From: Paenibacillus mangrovi
Lineage (GTDB): Bacteria > Bacillota > Bacilli > Paenibacillales > Paenibacillaceae
Assembly (NCBI RefSeq): GCF_022898935.1
Contig: NZ_JALIRP010000002.1
Span: 496,001-560,000, forward strand
DNA length: 64,000 bases
Direction: 5' to 3'
A program made the position numbers and the translations under genes. Positions 25,450 through 34,641 of the stretch are shown one piece after another. Below the pieces are notes generated by a model. It saw only the letters and a program-made list of their open reading frames with translations, searched no databases and was not told where the DNA came from. Every line of letters begins with the position of its first letter. The stretch's first letter is position 1.

Positions 25450-26022
25450 ATGAACGGGGATGTGAACAATCTAGTGTCTCAAAATGTGGAGAATCAAAAA
25501 AGGGAGCAGCGGGAGCGCATTAGGCAGCATGTGATTGAAGCCATTGCTGAATCAATGGATTTGTACGGCTCGACTCATTCGTCCGGACAATTGTACGGGA
25601 TTATGTTTTTTGAAGATCGACCAATGACGCTCGAAGAAATGAAGACGCGCATGAACATGAGCAAAAGCAACATGAGTTATGCAGTTCGGTCGTTAATGAA
25701 TTCCCAAATGGTCATGAAACTAGAGGAAAAGCAGGAGCGCAAGGATTTGTATGTGGCAGAGACAAACTTTTTTCTAGCATTTCAAAACTTTTTTTCACTG
25801 AAGCTCCAGCGTGAAATTGATATAATGACTGGAGCCATTAACAATGTTCTTCCCGAATTGACAGAACTCATTCTTAATGAACAGACATCGGATAATGAAC
25901 GACAGGCTGCCCTTCCAGATTTACATAAGCTAAGGCATGCGCTCAAATATTACGAATGGCTGCAACAATTTGTCAACGATCTGCAGCAAGGGGAATATTT
26001 CAATCAGCCCTCCGAGTCGTAA
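25450..26022 (+). CDS. GbsR/OpcR-like MarR-superfamily transcriptional regulator
   Basis: 190 residues. The winged-helix core includes SGQLYGIMFFEDRPMTL and the recognition-helix region MNMSKSNMSYAVRSL, then RKDLYVAETNFF, all typical of the GbsR/OpcR group. In Bacillus subtilis, GbsR senses choline and represses glycine-betaine synthesis and choline uptake genes. The C-terminal third is helical and probably mediates dimerisation. It is divergent from the phosphatase-SMR-ABC operon and is the nearest DNA-binding protein to the palindrome shared by that operon and the three phosphoesterase promoters, so it is the best candidate for binding it. One of few plus-strand genes; has its own terminator. 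Ligand and operator assignment are inferred. Confidence 0.85.
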   Translation: MNGDVNNLVSQNVENQKREQRERIRQHVIEAIAESMDLYGSTHSSGQLYGIMFFEDRPMTLEEMKTRMNMSKSNMSYAVRSLMNSQMVMKLEEKQERKDLYVAETNFFLAFQNFFSLKLQREIDIMTGAINNVLPELTELILNEQTSDNERQAALPDLHKLRHALKYYEWLQQFVNDLQQGEYFNQPSES

Positions 26023-26100
26023 TTGATCAAAATAGAAGCGCAAACATTCCCAAATGAATAGAAAGCGAACTTCCGTGACTACAAAAAACTTGTATTAAAC

Positions 26101-26133
26101 AAAGGGATGGTGTCGATAGGACACCATCCCTTT
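26101..26133 (+). terminator. Terminator of the GbsR-like gene
   Basis: A 14-bp perfect stem (26101-26114 with 26120-26133) with loop GATAG, followed by TTTGTTTGTTG on the plus strand. The rest of 26023-26379 holds only the next inverted repeat. Confidence 0.9.
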
Positions 26134-26266
26134 GTTTGTTGAAAATTACTTTTTTCTCTTTCCTACCATACCGCCCCATACGCCGGAGAATTCTTCGCTA
26201 CCGGCTAGAAGAAGTGTGCTTAGCTGGGCACGCCACCCTAGAGATGACCCCCATGCTGGGTGTACA

Positions 26267-26312
26267 TGAAAATAAGCGCCCGTTTCCTCTGGAAACAGTA
26301 CGCTTATTTTCA
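26267..26312 (-). terminator. Long inverted repeat after the carboxylesterase gene
   Basis: TGAAAATAAGCG (26267-26278) pairs with CGCTTATTTTCA (26301-26312), with an inner GTTTCC/GGAAAC stem. Located 68 bases past the carboxylesterase stop; T's lie within the stem base and not after it. Confidence 0.6.
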
Positions 26313-26379
26313 AATATGTTTATGCAATTAATTGTAAAAAAAATCGATAGTCACATGTTTACTATAAAAAGCGTATCAC

Positions 26380-27939
26380 TTAGTGCTGGACATCCTGTGC
26401 AAACAGCTCGGCCAGGGAGAATGGCGGTAAGACTTCTTCAATCAGTGCCAGCAGTGCATCGTCGTAATTATGGCGCACTTCGCAGGTGCGGTCGAAGATC
26501 ATCGTAGGCTCGTTCTCCGCCGTGACAGCTGGCCAGTGCGGCAGCCCTTCGTGGTTTGGGTTACCCGTGCGGGCAAAGTTAACCACAGCCCCGAACACCT
26601 GCTTCTCCAGCTTGTCGGAAACACCAGGTACATTGCAGATCTCCACTTTATCCGCGTTGTGGAAGAAGAAAGGAATGTCCGCGCAGTGCCATGCCGTTTT
26701 GCCATTTTGATAAGGGAATTCAAAGGTAAAGTTGTACAGATACACCGGTGCTTGCTGACCTTCCGCTTGCAGTTTGGCCAGCACCTTGGAAGACACGCGG
26801 AAAATTCTGTCTAACGCCAACAAATCTACGGCCTTTTTCTCTGGATATGCTTTCAGATATAGATCAATGAGCTCTTGAGTGCGTTCGCCAAACCGCTTCG
26901 TAAGAATCGCCTTCATCTCTTCATCGGAAAGCTCATATTTGTTGAAAGGCACAGGCGCGAAGGAAAACTCGCCAATGACAGAGCCAACCATCATCGGAAT
27001 GGTTTTTGCGTGTTCGGTAAAGCCACTGATGAGCGGTTCGCCTTTGTAAAAATCGTTTTCCATCGGCGCGCAGCCGATATACCCGCCCTGTTGCATAACA
27101 ATCGGGCACACCTTGTTGTAGGCCTGTACCAATTCATAATAGGGTACTGTCTCCAGTTTTTCCACATCGTTCTCTTCAATTCCGAGCGCTTCGAGCATTG
27201 CTTTGACGATCATGGTGCCGTCACCTGTAGGTATTGGCAACAGCTTGCCGTCAGATACACCGCTCATCACAATCGCTTTGTGGAACAAGCCGTCCGCACT
27301 AGGGATTTGCATCAATCCAGTCGTTTTCATGCCACCCCCGGACTGGCCAAATAGCGTCACGTTTTCAGGATCTCCGCCAAAGTTGGCAATGTTCTCGTGT
27401 ACCCATTTCAGCGCCGCTACGAGGTCAGCATGGCCAGCGTTAGCAGAATTAGCATACTTTTCTCCGAAAGGAGAAAGGTCCATGTAGCCTAGGATGTTGA
27501 GACGGTGATTCACCGAGACTACCACGACATCGCCATGTCGGCTCATATTGAAGCCGTCGTAGGCCTCCTGTTCGATCGAAGAACCCGCTGTGAAACCACC
27601 GCCATGCAGCCACACCAAGACCGGCTTTTTGGCCTCAGCATCCAGCGTCTCGGTCCAGATGTTCAGATTTTGACAGTTTTCATCCTGTGGCCAGTACCGA
27701 TGGGGCACGAGCAGCTCGCCATTGGGCTTTTCCTGTGCCATCAGCGGGCAGACAAAGCCATAGGAGGTAACTTCCTTCACACCCTCCCACGGCTCAACTT
27801 CGGTAGGCATCTGGAAACGTTTTGCCTGTGCGTAAGGGATTCCTTTGAAAATATGCATTCCATCGAATGAATAACCTTTGAGTTTGCCGGCTTTCGTCTC
27901 TACAACGGGTACATCATCGAATCTGAATTCTTTCGCCAT
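26380..27939 (-). CDS. Type B carboxylesterase (para-nitrobenzyl esterase family)
   Basis: 519 residues, the usual family length, no signal peptide, so cytoplasmic. The oxyanion loop is HGGGF; the nucleophile elbow is FGQSGGG at about residue 198; a later His in AWHCADIPFFF is a candidate for the triad. The family hydrolyses carboxylic esters of small alcohols or phenols. RBS AGAGGG precedes the ATG. The gene is visibly more GC-rich than its neighbours, which may point to transfer. Its place beside the glycan genes would fit deacylation of imported sugars, but nothing ties it to them. Confidence 0.88.
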   Translation of the reverse strand: MAKEFRFDDVPVVETKAGKLKGYSFDGMHIFKGIPYAQAKRFQMPTEVEPWEGVKEVTSYGFVCPLMAQEKPNGELLVPHRYWPQDENCQNLNIWTETLDAEAKKPVLVWLHGGGFTAGSSIEQEAYDGFNMSRHGDVVVVSVNHRLNILGYMDLSPFGEKYANSANAGHADLVAALKWVHENIANFGGDPENVTLFGQSGGGMKTTGLMQIPSADGLFHKAIVMSGVSDGKLLPIPTGDGTMIVKAMLEALGIEENDVEKLETVPYYELVQAYNKVCPIVMQQGGYIGCAPMENDFYKGEPLISGFTEHAKTIPMMVGSVIGEFSFAPVPFNKYELSDEEMKAILTKRFGERTQELIDLYLKAYPEKKAVDLLALDRIFRVSSKVLAKLQAEGQQAPVYLYNFTFEFPYQNGKTAWHCADIPFFFHNADKVEICNVPGVSDKLEKQVFGAVVNFARTGNPNHEGLPHWPAVTAENEPTMIFDRTCEVRHNYDDALLALIEEVLPPFSLAELFAQDVQH

Positions 27940-28143
27940 ATTAAATCCCTCTTTCTATTTCATTAATTGAAGCAGAAAAGCTATTTTGAAATTGATTAAA
28001 TCAGTAATATAAGTTCATTATAGAAAAAAAATCGGTTTCACAATATACGAATTCAATGAATTTGATGGGAGGAAATCATTTATTTTTTCGTGCTTCGATC
28101 AGCTATTACACTAAACATGACAAAAAACGTATTAAAAAAGACA

Positions 28144-28177
28144 AGAACCGGATACACCGTATAGCGTATCTGGTTCT
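28144..28177 (-). terminator. Terminator of the AraC-GH39 gene
   Basis: AGAACCGGATAC (28144-28155) pairs with GTATCTGGTTCT (28166-28177) with one wobble; the minus strand continues TGTCTTTTTT. Apart from this, 27940-28194 shows only the AT-rich upstream region of the esterase gene. Confidence 0.88.
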
Positions 28178-28194
28178 CTGCTGCGTTTACCCAA

Positions 28195-30651
28195 TTAATG
28201 TGTGATGGTGATTAATTGGACCTCATGAGGCTGAAGATGGGCATGAAGCGTTATGTTTCCATCGCTTTGCGCGGATTCTCTGCAGTACAGTGGATGTGAC
28301 TGGTGAGCGAGCAAATCTTCCTCTTCATGACTGAGTTGTTCAGGCGCCCCCATTCGAATCCATGCGTCAAAAGTACTGCCGCCATGGGGGCCAATACTAT
28401 AGCGGCGCAGTGTGTACTTTCCTTCCTCAAGTCCATCCAATCGAATATGGAAAGATTGCGGCCGCTTTTCGTTGAACACTTTATACCGCTCCGTTTTGGT
28501 AAGATGGGTGGTATGGCGGTAGCGATACAGCATGTCATAGTGAGTATAGTTGTACAGGAAGATTTGGATTTCACTACCTTTTTTAGTAATGAAATAGCCT
28601 TTGTCAGATGCAACCAAATCATCTCCGATGCGGCTTAGCAATTGCATCGCCCTATAAGCGCTTTTGGGAAGGCCGTTACGGGTAAAAAGACCAAACCCGC
28701 CATGGAACAATTCAGCAGCAGGCGCGATCTCATCGAGTTGGTCGCTGGCACTGAAATATCCCATAGCATGGTAGCTGTCGTAGTTTTCTAATATAGATTT
28801 AAAAATATAGGCAGATTTATAGCTCGTATCATTGCACAAATCACGCTGCCAGATATTGTTGCTCCATTCCTCCAGCATCATGGGCAGATCAAGGCCATAC
28901 TCCTTAGTTACCCCTTGGATCGCTTTCATGGCGCTTGCAAGGTACTGCTCGTCGCCACTCACAGCGAGGTCCAATGCATCATTCGTCTTATTTAGGCGTA
29001 GACTGCCCTTTTCGGTGCCAGGAACGATGCTGGTGAAAGCACGAAAAGAGAGAATATCCGGTATACACAACTCTGATTTGCACATGTCCAAAAACCATCG
29101 GTTGGCTGCAAGAGAATCAATGGAATTCCCCGGACCGCAAATGATCAATTCACTGCAAACGGATTTAATGGCTCGATATGATGTGAGATAAATCCGGGTG
29201 TATTCTTCCTGGGTAAATAATCCAAGCCCCGAATACTCAGGTGCGCACCACGGGGAAAATAACCAACTGCGCAAGGATTTCTGCCCATAGCGCTGCACAA
29301 GATGTTTAACGATCGCTTTGATCAGCTCCCCCCATTGCTCAATATCTGTGGGAGCAGATATGACTGACGGCCAGCGAAAAACGGAAGATTTATTTTGGGC
29401 GAGAATCGATGGCATATAGCTGAACTCTAGCATCGGTAAAGCTCCCGTTGAAAGTATAAAATCCACCACTGCGTCTAGATAGACAAAGTTGTAAGAGAGT
29501 TTACCATCGGCATCTGTAGTAAGCAGCATCATATCATCGTCAAGGATTCCCTTGCAGCGTATATACTGGAATCCAATCTCACGCTGAAGATGGGCAATCT
29601 GCTTTTGCACGGAGCCGTTCAAAAGATCCTTGCCATAACCCGCGTTAATGAGACGCTTCCAATTGTGATGCAGCGGCTTTATGGTCTCATTCGTATTCAC
29701 CGTAATCTCGGTCGTATCAACGGGTTCGTAAACGCTTTCCTCACATGCAACGTCTGCATAACGCATCAGTGAAGAAAAAGCGGTTGAAAAACCATCTTCG
29801 GTCTCTGTGGGTCTGGCCGTGTTTTCGATTTTGGGCTCCTTGATGTTACGTCGATATTGACCCGGTGTCATACCATGATACTGCTTGAAAGCTTCTATGA
29901 AAGCATGAGCGCTTGAAAATCCGCTGTTGTAAGCGATCTCTGTAATGGTCGCTTCACTTGCCAAAAGTACGGTAGCGTGTATCAAGCGGACCTGAGAAAG
30001 GTAAGCTTTGAATGGAACTCCAAGATACTTCTGAAAAATCCTTGAAATATAGGAACTGCTCAGAAAAGTATGTTTGGCCAGATCGGCTAAAGTGATATTT
30101 CCCTGATAGTGCTGGTGAATATAATCTGTAGCTGCACGCAAATGTTCCTTGGCTGAGTTTTGTTCATGGCTAGCAGGTTCACAAATCAAAAAATGCTGGA
30201 ATAAATGATCCAGCAAACCTACCAACTTCCCCCGCAGATGTATGGAAAGCTGAGATTCATTTTTATATTGAGCTCGAAAAGCATGGGCAAAATCCCGGCG
30301 CAACAGGTCAAAAGGTTGTTGACGATCTTCAGAAAACAAAAAAGATTTGCAGTTAACCACCGGCCTTTTGAGCTCGGGACAAATCGACGTAATAAATGCC
30401 GGAGATATGAGCAGCGAAAGTGCTAAAGCGCCCTGATCCAAAGCTATACTTCGCATCTGGAAGCTGTTGACTGCAAAGATATCCCCTTCTCGGATCGCAT
30501 AAGACTTGGCCCCTTCTCCACAGTGCAACCAGCCTGTACCCTGCAGGACAAAAATCAACTCAAGCTGCTGATGCCACTCAGGAGCCGCATCACTGGGTTT
30601 GATTAACAAAAATTCAAACTCAGTGGACAATATATTATTGAATTTTTTCAC
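28195..30651 (-). CDS. AraC-family regulator fused to a GH39-like domain with altered active site
   Basis: About 818 residues. N-terminal cupin-like sensor (about 1-140), AraC double helix-turn-helix (about 170-275, with IAYNSGFSSAHAFIEAFK and MTPGQYRR), then a GH39 beta-xylosidase-like barrel (about 330-690) and a small beta domain. In active GH39 enzymes the acid/base Glu lies in WNEP; the aligned stretch here is SPWCAPEYSG, so the Glu is Ala. The nucleophile region (LEEWSNN) keeps Glu-Trp. The barrel may therefore bind a sugar as a sensor without cutting it. A GTG at 30675 is in frame, but GGGGGGGAG lies 6 bases before the GTG at 30651. Probably regulates the adjoining glycan genes. No signal peptide. 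Confidence 0.82.
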   Translation of the reverse strand: MKKFNNILSTEFEFLLIKPSDAAPEWHQQLELIFVLQGTGWLHCGEGAKSYAIREGDIFAVNSFQMRSIALDQGALALSLLISPAFITSICPELKRPVVNCKSFLFSEDRQQPFDLLRRDFAHAFRAQYKNESQLSIHLRGKLVGLLDHLFQHFLICEPASHEQNSAKEHLRAATDYIHQHYQGNITLADLAKHTFLSSSYISRIFQKYLGVPFKAYLSQVRLIHATVLLASEATITEIAYNSGFSSAHAFIEAFKQYHGMTPGQYRRNIKEPKIENTARPTETEDGFSTAFSSLMRYADVACEESVYEPVDTTEITVNTNETIKPLHHNWKRLINAGYGKDLLNGSVQKQIAHLQREIGFQYIRCKGILDDDMMLLTTDADGKLSYNFVYLDAVVDFILSTGALPMLEFSYMPSILAQNKSSVFRWPSVISAPTDIEQWGELIKAIVKHLVQRYGQKSLRSWLFSPWCAPEYSGLGLFTQEEYTRIYLTSYRAIKSVCSELIICGPGNSIDSLAANRWFLDMCKSELCIPDILSFRAFTSIVPGTEKGSLRLNKTNDALDLAVSGDEQYLASAMKAIQGVTKEYGLDLPMMLEEWSNNIWQRDLCNDTSYKSAYIFKSILENYDSYHAMGYFSASDQLDEIAPAAELFHGGFGLFTRNGLPKSAYRAMQLLSRIGDDLVASDKGYFITKKGSEIQIFLYNYTHYDMLYRYRHTTHLTKTERYKVFNEKRPQSFHIRLDGLEEGKYTLRRYSIGPHGGSTFDAWIRMGAPEQLSHEEEDLLAHQSHPLYCRESAQSDGNITLHAHLQPHEVQLITITH

Positions 30652-30821
30652 GTTATTCTCCCCCCCAGAGGTCACATTGCTGTCGTCATAATCTATTGTA
30701 AGAGGATCTTCTCCTATGCCAAATGTGATTCAAGAGTAGTACCATAATTAACTTGTATTATAGATTTTATGATTGTCCATATCAACTTGTCTCAACTTTC
30801 GCAGAGTATTAAACAAAAATA

Positions 30822-30846
30822 CAGACGCCCGTAATCCGGACGCCTG
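30822..30846 (-). terminator. Terminator of the GH95 gene
   Basis: CAGACGCCC (30822-30830) faces GGACGCCTG (30838-30846), pairing with wobbles; the minus strand continues TATTTTTG. Confidence 0.82.
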
Positions 30847-30861
30847 CATTCAATCATCATA

Positions 30862-33800
30862 TCATTTAACATACAACAAATATTGGGCATCCCTCAGCAA
30901 GTAGTCCGCCGCCTTGCTTGAAATATGCTTACCGCTTTGTGCCTTCACCTCATTGGCAAAGCCTTCTAAGGCGTTCGCATCCAATTTACGCTGTAAACTA
31001 TTCACGATACCCGCATTATCGATCCATCCGGCATCCTTAAAGTTTGTTACTAAAGCCTTCAAGGAATCAACGCTTGTCGTGGTCTGAAATGATACCGTTT
31101 TGCTGACTGTGTTCCCCGCCAGATCGCTCGCCGTTACAGTCAACTCATGCGAACCGAGCGGCAACGTATAGAGATGAATCGCCGATCCTTGCTGAATCGC
31201 GTACGTATCTACCGTGACTGTAGTTTTGCTGTTGTCAACCCCTGACAAGTCATCGCTCAGTGTAATGACGGGTGTAATATCCTCGGCGTCGCTATACATA
31301 TCATGTTCGAATCCGGTGACGGTGATTGCCGGAGCAGTGGTGTCCAGATTAATACTGATGTTTTGGGGCTCTTCTACGTTGCCGGCATTGTCCGTCGAAC
31401 GGTAGCTGATCGTGTTCACGCCGTCTTTTTCGAACGTGATCTCCGACGTATAGCTTTGCCATGTTGTTCCGTCGTCTAGACTGTACTCAGTCTTGGATAC
31501 ACCGGACGCATCGTCTGTAGCGCTAAGTTTTAGCGTTACTGGATGTACGTACCAACCGTTCAGTCCATCCGGCTGAGATGGGGTTATCTCTTCTTTTGTC
31601 ACTGGCGCTGTGTTATCTGTTGAATACGAATATTCAAAGGCGTCTACAGCCGCAATCGTCCCGAGAGAAGCAGGATTCTTGGTTCCTTTGTTGACAACTT
31701 TAATCGTATGTGAGGCATAGGGCAGACCTGCCTTGGAATATGCCACCACCTGTTTGGTTGTTTTTGACGCGTACAAATCAATATCGCCTTGAGCAAGTAC
31801 ACCGTCCAAATACACATCCACAATCCCCATATTTTGCTGCTTCATGCTGATATACTTGATGGAAGTGCCCGTAAACGTGAATTGTGCGTAGCTCCCCGCT
31901 GCTGACGAGTATTTCTCTGTTCCTAAATAATCGGAGCCATCATTATAGTTTGACCAAGCGCCGTTATAAGTCACGCTTGCATCCCGGTCGTCCACTTTAA
32001 CGATCGTATCTCCCGGCGGTGCTGACGGTATGGAATTAACCGTATAGGTCGAACCCACTTGTGTATTGAACTCGATTTGATCTTTGCTGACTGTCGTATA
32101 GGTAACTGGTGTGCCGTTTTGATCCACGACAGCAGCACCTTTAATATTCGGGTAATACAATACAGCTCTGGAACCGGCTAGCGATTTGATCTTGATGCTT
32201 GTTGCCCGAGATTGCGCCCACGATACGCCAACTTCGAATCCATTGCGAGCTTTCAGTCCGGAATAGCTTCCATCTGACCAAGACGAAGGAAGGGCAGGTA
32301 AAATGTGAATGTTGTCCAAATGGCTCTGAAGCAGCATTTCGGATATGCCTGATGTCGCCCCGAAGTTGCCGTCAATCTGGAACGGAGGATGTGTATCGAA
32401 CAGATTGCTCAGCGTACTGCCCATGAGTTGCCCTTGCAAAATCGTATGTGCATGATTGCCGTCCAGCAAACGGGCCCATAAGTTGATTTTGTTTGCCTTG
32501 CTCCATCCAGTGCCATCATCCCCGCGATGTTCCAGGGTCACTTTAGCTGCATCAAACCATTCTGGCGTATCTTTGTTAATCTGTTTCCCCGGAAAAAGAC
32601 CGACAAGCTGAGAAACATGGCGGTGCGTATTGTTCGGATCGTCGATGTCCTGCTTCCATTCCTGAATTTGACCATAACGACCAACTTTAATGGGTGAAAG
32701 CATATCCCGCTTGGCAATGATCTCATTTCGGAAGGCTTCATCCACGTTCAGCTTCTGGCTTGCTTCGATTGTATTCGTAAACAAATCCCATACCAGCTGC
32801 TGGTCGAACGCACAGCCTTTGCTGATATCCCCTTGCTCAGGTGAGTAGCATGGCGAGGATACTAACGTCCCATCAGAATCCTTAACCAAGTACTTGATCC
32901 AGAACTCAGAAGCTTCCTTTAGAATTGGATAAATCCGGTTCAACTTTGCCGTATCGCCAGAAAACTTATAGTATTCCCACACGTTATTTGCGATAAAAGC
33001 ATTAGCCCCTGGCGCCCAGCCCCAGTAAAATCCCCATCCTGGCGCAGTGAATCCAAACGGGTTGTTCATCGTATTCACCGTCCAGCCTCCGCCTGTAACA
33101 CCATAATGTTTCTCTGCTGACACCCGACCAGGGGCCAATAGAGATTCCACATAATCAATCAGAGGAACCATCGTTTCGTCGAGATTTGCCACTTCAGCCG
33201 GCCAATAGTTCATTTGTACATTAATATTAAAATGATAATCACTGTCCCATGGCGGTGTGTTTGAATTATTCCAAACCCCTTGCAGGTTCGCCGGGAGAGA
33301 ACCCGAACGCGAGGAAGAGATCAGCAGGTAGCGGCCATATTGATAGAAAAGCACTTCGAGCGCTTTATCTTTCGTTGTGCTATATGTAGAAAGAAGCTGA
33401 TTCGTAGGAATTTGCGGCGTTGACTCTCCCAGATTCAAAGTCACGCGATTAAACAGAGCTTGATAATCATTCGTATGATTATTTTTCAACGTCGCATACA
33501 GTTTGCTTGATGCTGAATTAATGGTTGATGTCACCCAATTGTGAGGATCGGCCCCCTTATATGTCGGATACTCATTCACATAATCCGTGCCGGCAGCTAA
33601 AATAACGGTTAGCGCATTTGCACCAGAAACATTGATTTTCCCTGTTCCCGGCGTGATTGTGCCGCCTTCGTTCAATACTTTGACTTGAGATTCATACAGC
33701 ATCTGATTATTGCTGACATTCCCTCGGATTGTAATCGTGTCGCCGCTTGCCGTAACGGCTCCTCCTTGGGCGCTTGTCGGCCGAACATCGAGCGATATTT

Positions 33801-34452
33801 TTCCTTCTTGGCTGGCGGTAAACCTCATCACCATCACGTTATCCGGATAGCTGACAAAATACTCACGAAGATAGTCAACGCCATCGTATGTATAGGAAAC
33901 TCTAGCAATACCGTCCTGTAAATCCAGTTCTCTGCGGTAATCAGAAACCGTAATCGCACTTGGTAGAGCAAGATCAAAATACATATCACCGAAATTTTGA
34001 TAATCGCCGAATCCCGTTTGAGTCCCGGTCAAATATGAGCTCGCTTCATCGCCAGCTCCGTTAACGTCGCCTGCATCCAATTTGGAGCGAACGCTTGCCA
34101 AATGGCTTGCCGCACCGTCTCGATTACCGAAAGTATAGGACCGTGTAGAGTTCGGACCGCCGGTCCAAAGCGTTTTTTCATTGAACTGGATATGCTCCTG
34201 ATCCACGCCGCCAAATACCATGCCTCCCATGGAACCATTACCGATCGGGAGCGCTTGGGATTCCCAATTTGTAGCAGGCGATTGATACCACAATGATAGC
34301 TTGTGTTCCGGAGCCCCTGCCGAACCCGTGTAAGTAACTTTAGCAGCTGCTGCCTGCGATTCAGTGGGAAAACCCGTAAACATTGAAAACACGAGACTCG
34401 CGATAGCGCTTATGACAATAGCCCTCTTTCTTCTGCTTTTTTTGGCATACAT
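30862..34452 (-). CDS. Secreted GH95 alpha-L-fucosidase-like enzyme with FIMAH-like tail
   Basis: About 1196 residues. Signal peptide (about 1-34). The GH95 region (about 42-780) has LPIGNGSMGGMVFGG and IQFNEKTLW at the N-terminus, and the catalytic signatures HFNINVQMNYW, SPEQG and DGNFGAT, which hold the paired Asn, the Glu and the Asp of known 1,2-alpha-L-fucosidases. Then a galactose-binding-like domain (about 810-940), OmpL47/Ig-like domains (950-1120) and a FIMAH-like helical end (1125-1196) similar to phosphoesterase B. Likely removes terminal fucose or galactose residues from glycans outside the cell. AATGGAGGAAG before the ATG at 34452 outranks an in-frame ATG at 34473. Confidence 0.9.
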   Translation of the reverse strand: MYAKKSRRKRAIVISAIASLVFSMFTGFPTESQAAAAKVTYTGSAGAPEHKLSLWYQSPATNWESQALPIGNGSMGGMVFGGVDQEHIQFNEKTLWTGGPNSTRSYTFGNRDGAASHLASVRSKLDAGDVNGAGDEASSYLTGTQTGFGDYQNFGDMYFDLALPSAITVSDYRRELDLQDGIARVSYTYDGVDYLREYFVSYPDNVMVMRFTASQEGKISLDVRPTSAQGGAVTASGDTITIRGNVSNNQMLYESQVKVLNEGGTITPGTGKINVSGANALTVILAAGTDYVNEYPTYKGADPHNWVTSTINSASSKLYATLKNNHTNDYQALFNRVTLNLGESTPQIPTNQLLSTYSTTKDKALEVLFYQYGRYLLISSSRSGSLPANLQGVWNNSNTPPWDSDYHFNINVQMNYWPAEVANLDETMVPLIDYVESLLAPGRVSAEKHYGVTGGGWTVNTMNNPFGFTAPGWGFYWGWAPGANAFIANNVWEYYKFSGDTAKLNRIYPILKEASEFWIKYLVKDSDGTLVSSPCYSPEQGDISKGCAFDQQLVWDLFTNTIEASQKLNVDEAFRNEIIAKRDMLSPIKVGRYGQIQEWKQDIDDPNNTHRHVSQLVGLFPGKQINKDTPEWFDAAKVTLEHRGDDGTGWSKANKINLWARLLDGNHAHTILQGQLMGSTLSNLFDTHPPFQIDGNFGATSGISEMLLQSHLDNIHILPALPSSWSDGSYSGLKARNGFEVGVSWAQSRATSIKIKSLAGSRAVLYYPNIKGAAVVDQNGTPVTYTTVSKDQIEFNTQVGSTYTVNSIPSAPPGDTIVKVDDRDASVTYNGAWSNYNDGSDYLGTEKYSSAAGSYAQFTFTGTSIKYISMKQQNMGIVDVYLDGVLAQGDIDLYASKTTKQVVAYSKAGLPYASHTIKVVNKGTKNPASLGTIAAVDAFEYSYSTDNTAPVTKEEITPSQPDGLNGWYVHPVTLKLSATDDASGVSKTEYSLDDGTTWQSYTSEITFEKDGVNTISYRSTDNAGNVEEPQNISINLDTTAPAITVTGFEHDMYSDAEDITPVITLSDDLSGVDNSKTTVTVDTYAIQQGSAIHLYTLPLGSHELTVTASDLAGNTVSKTVSFQTTTSVDSLKALVTNFKDAGWIDNAGIVNSLQRKLDANALEGFANEVKAQSGKHISSKAADYLLRDAQYLLYVK

Positions 34453-34594
34453 AATGCTTCCTCCATTCATCATTATATATGAGTTCCATATCAGTATATA
34501 AGTTGTAAAATTTAAAAAAATAGAAAATTCTCCTATTTAAAGTTGAATTTATTACGATTCTTCCGTTTCAATGAAAATAAGCCGCTCACAAAAG

Positions 34595-34624
34595 AGGACC
34601 GGCAACCTAAAAGCTGCCAGTCCT
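34595..34624 (-). terminator. Terminator of the secreted GH95-like gene
   Basis: AGGAC-c-GGCA pairs with TGCC-a-GTCCT; the minus strand continues CTTTTG, 17 bases past the stop at 34642. Confidence 0.8.
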
Positions 34625-34641
34625 TCCGTCTGTTTAGTTTT

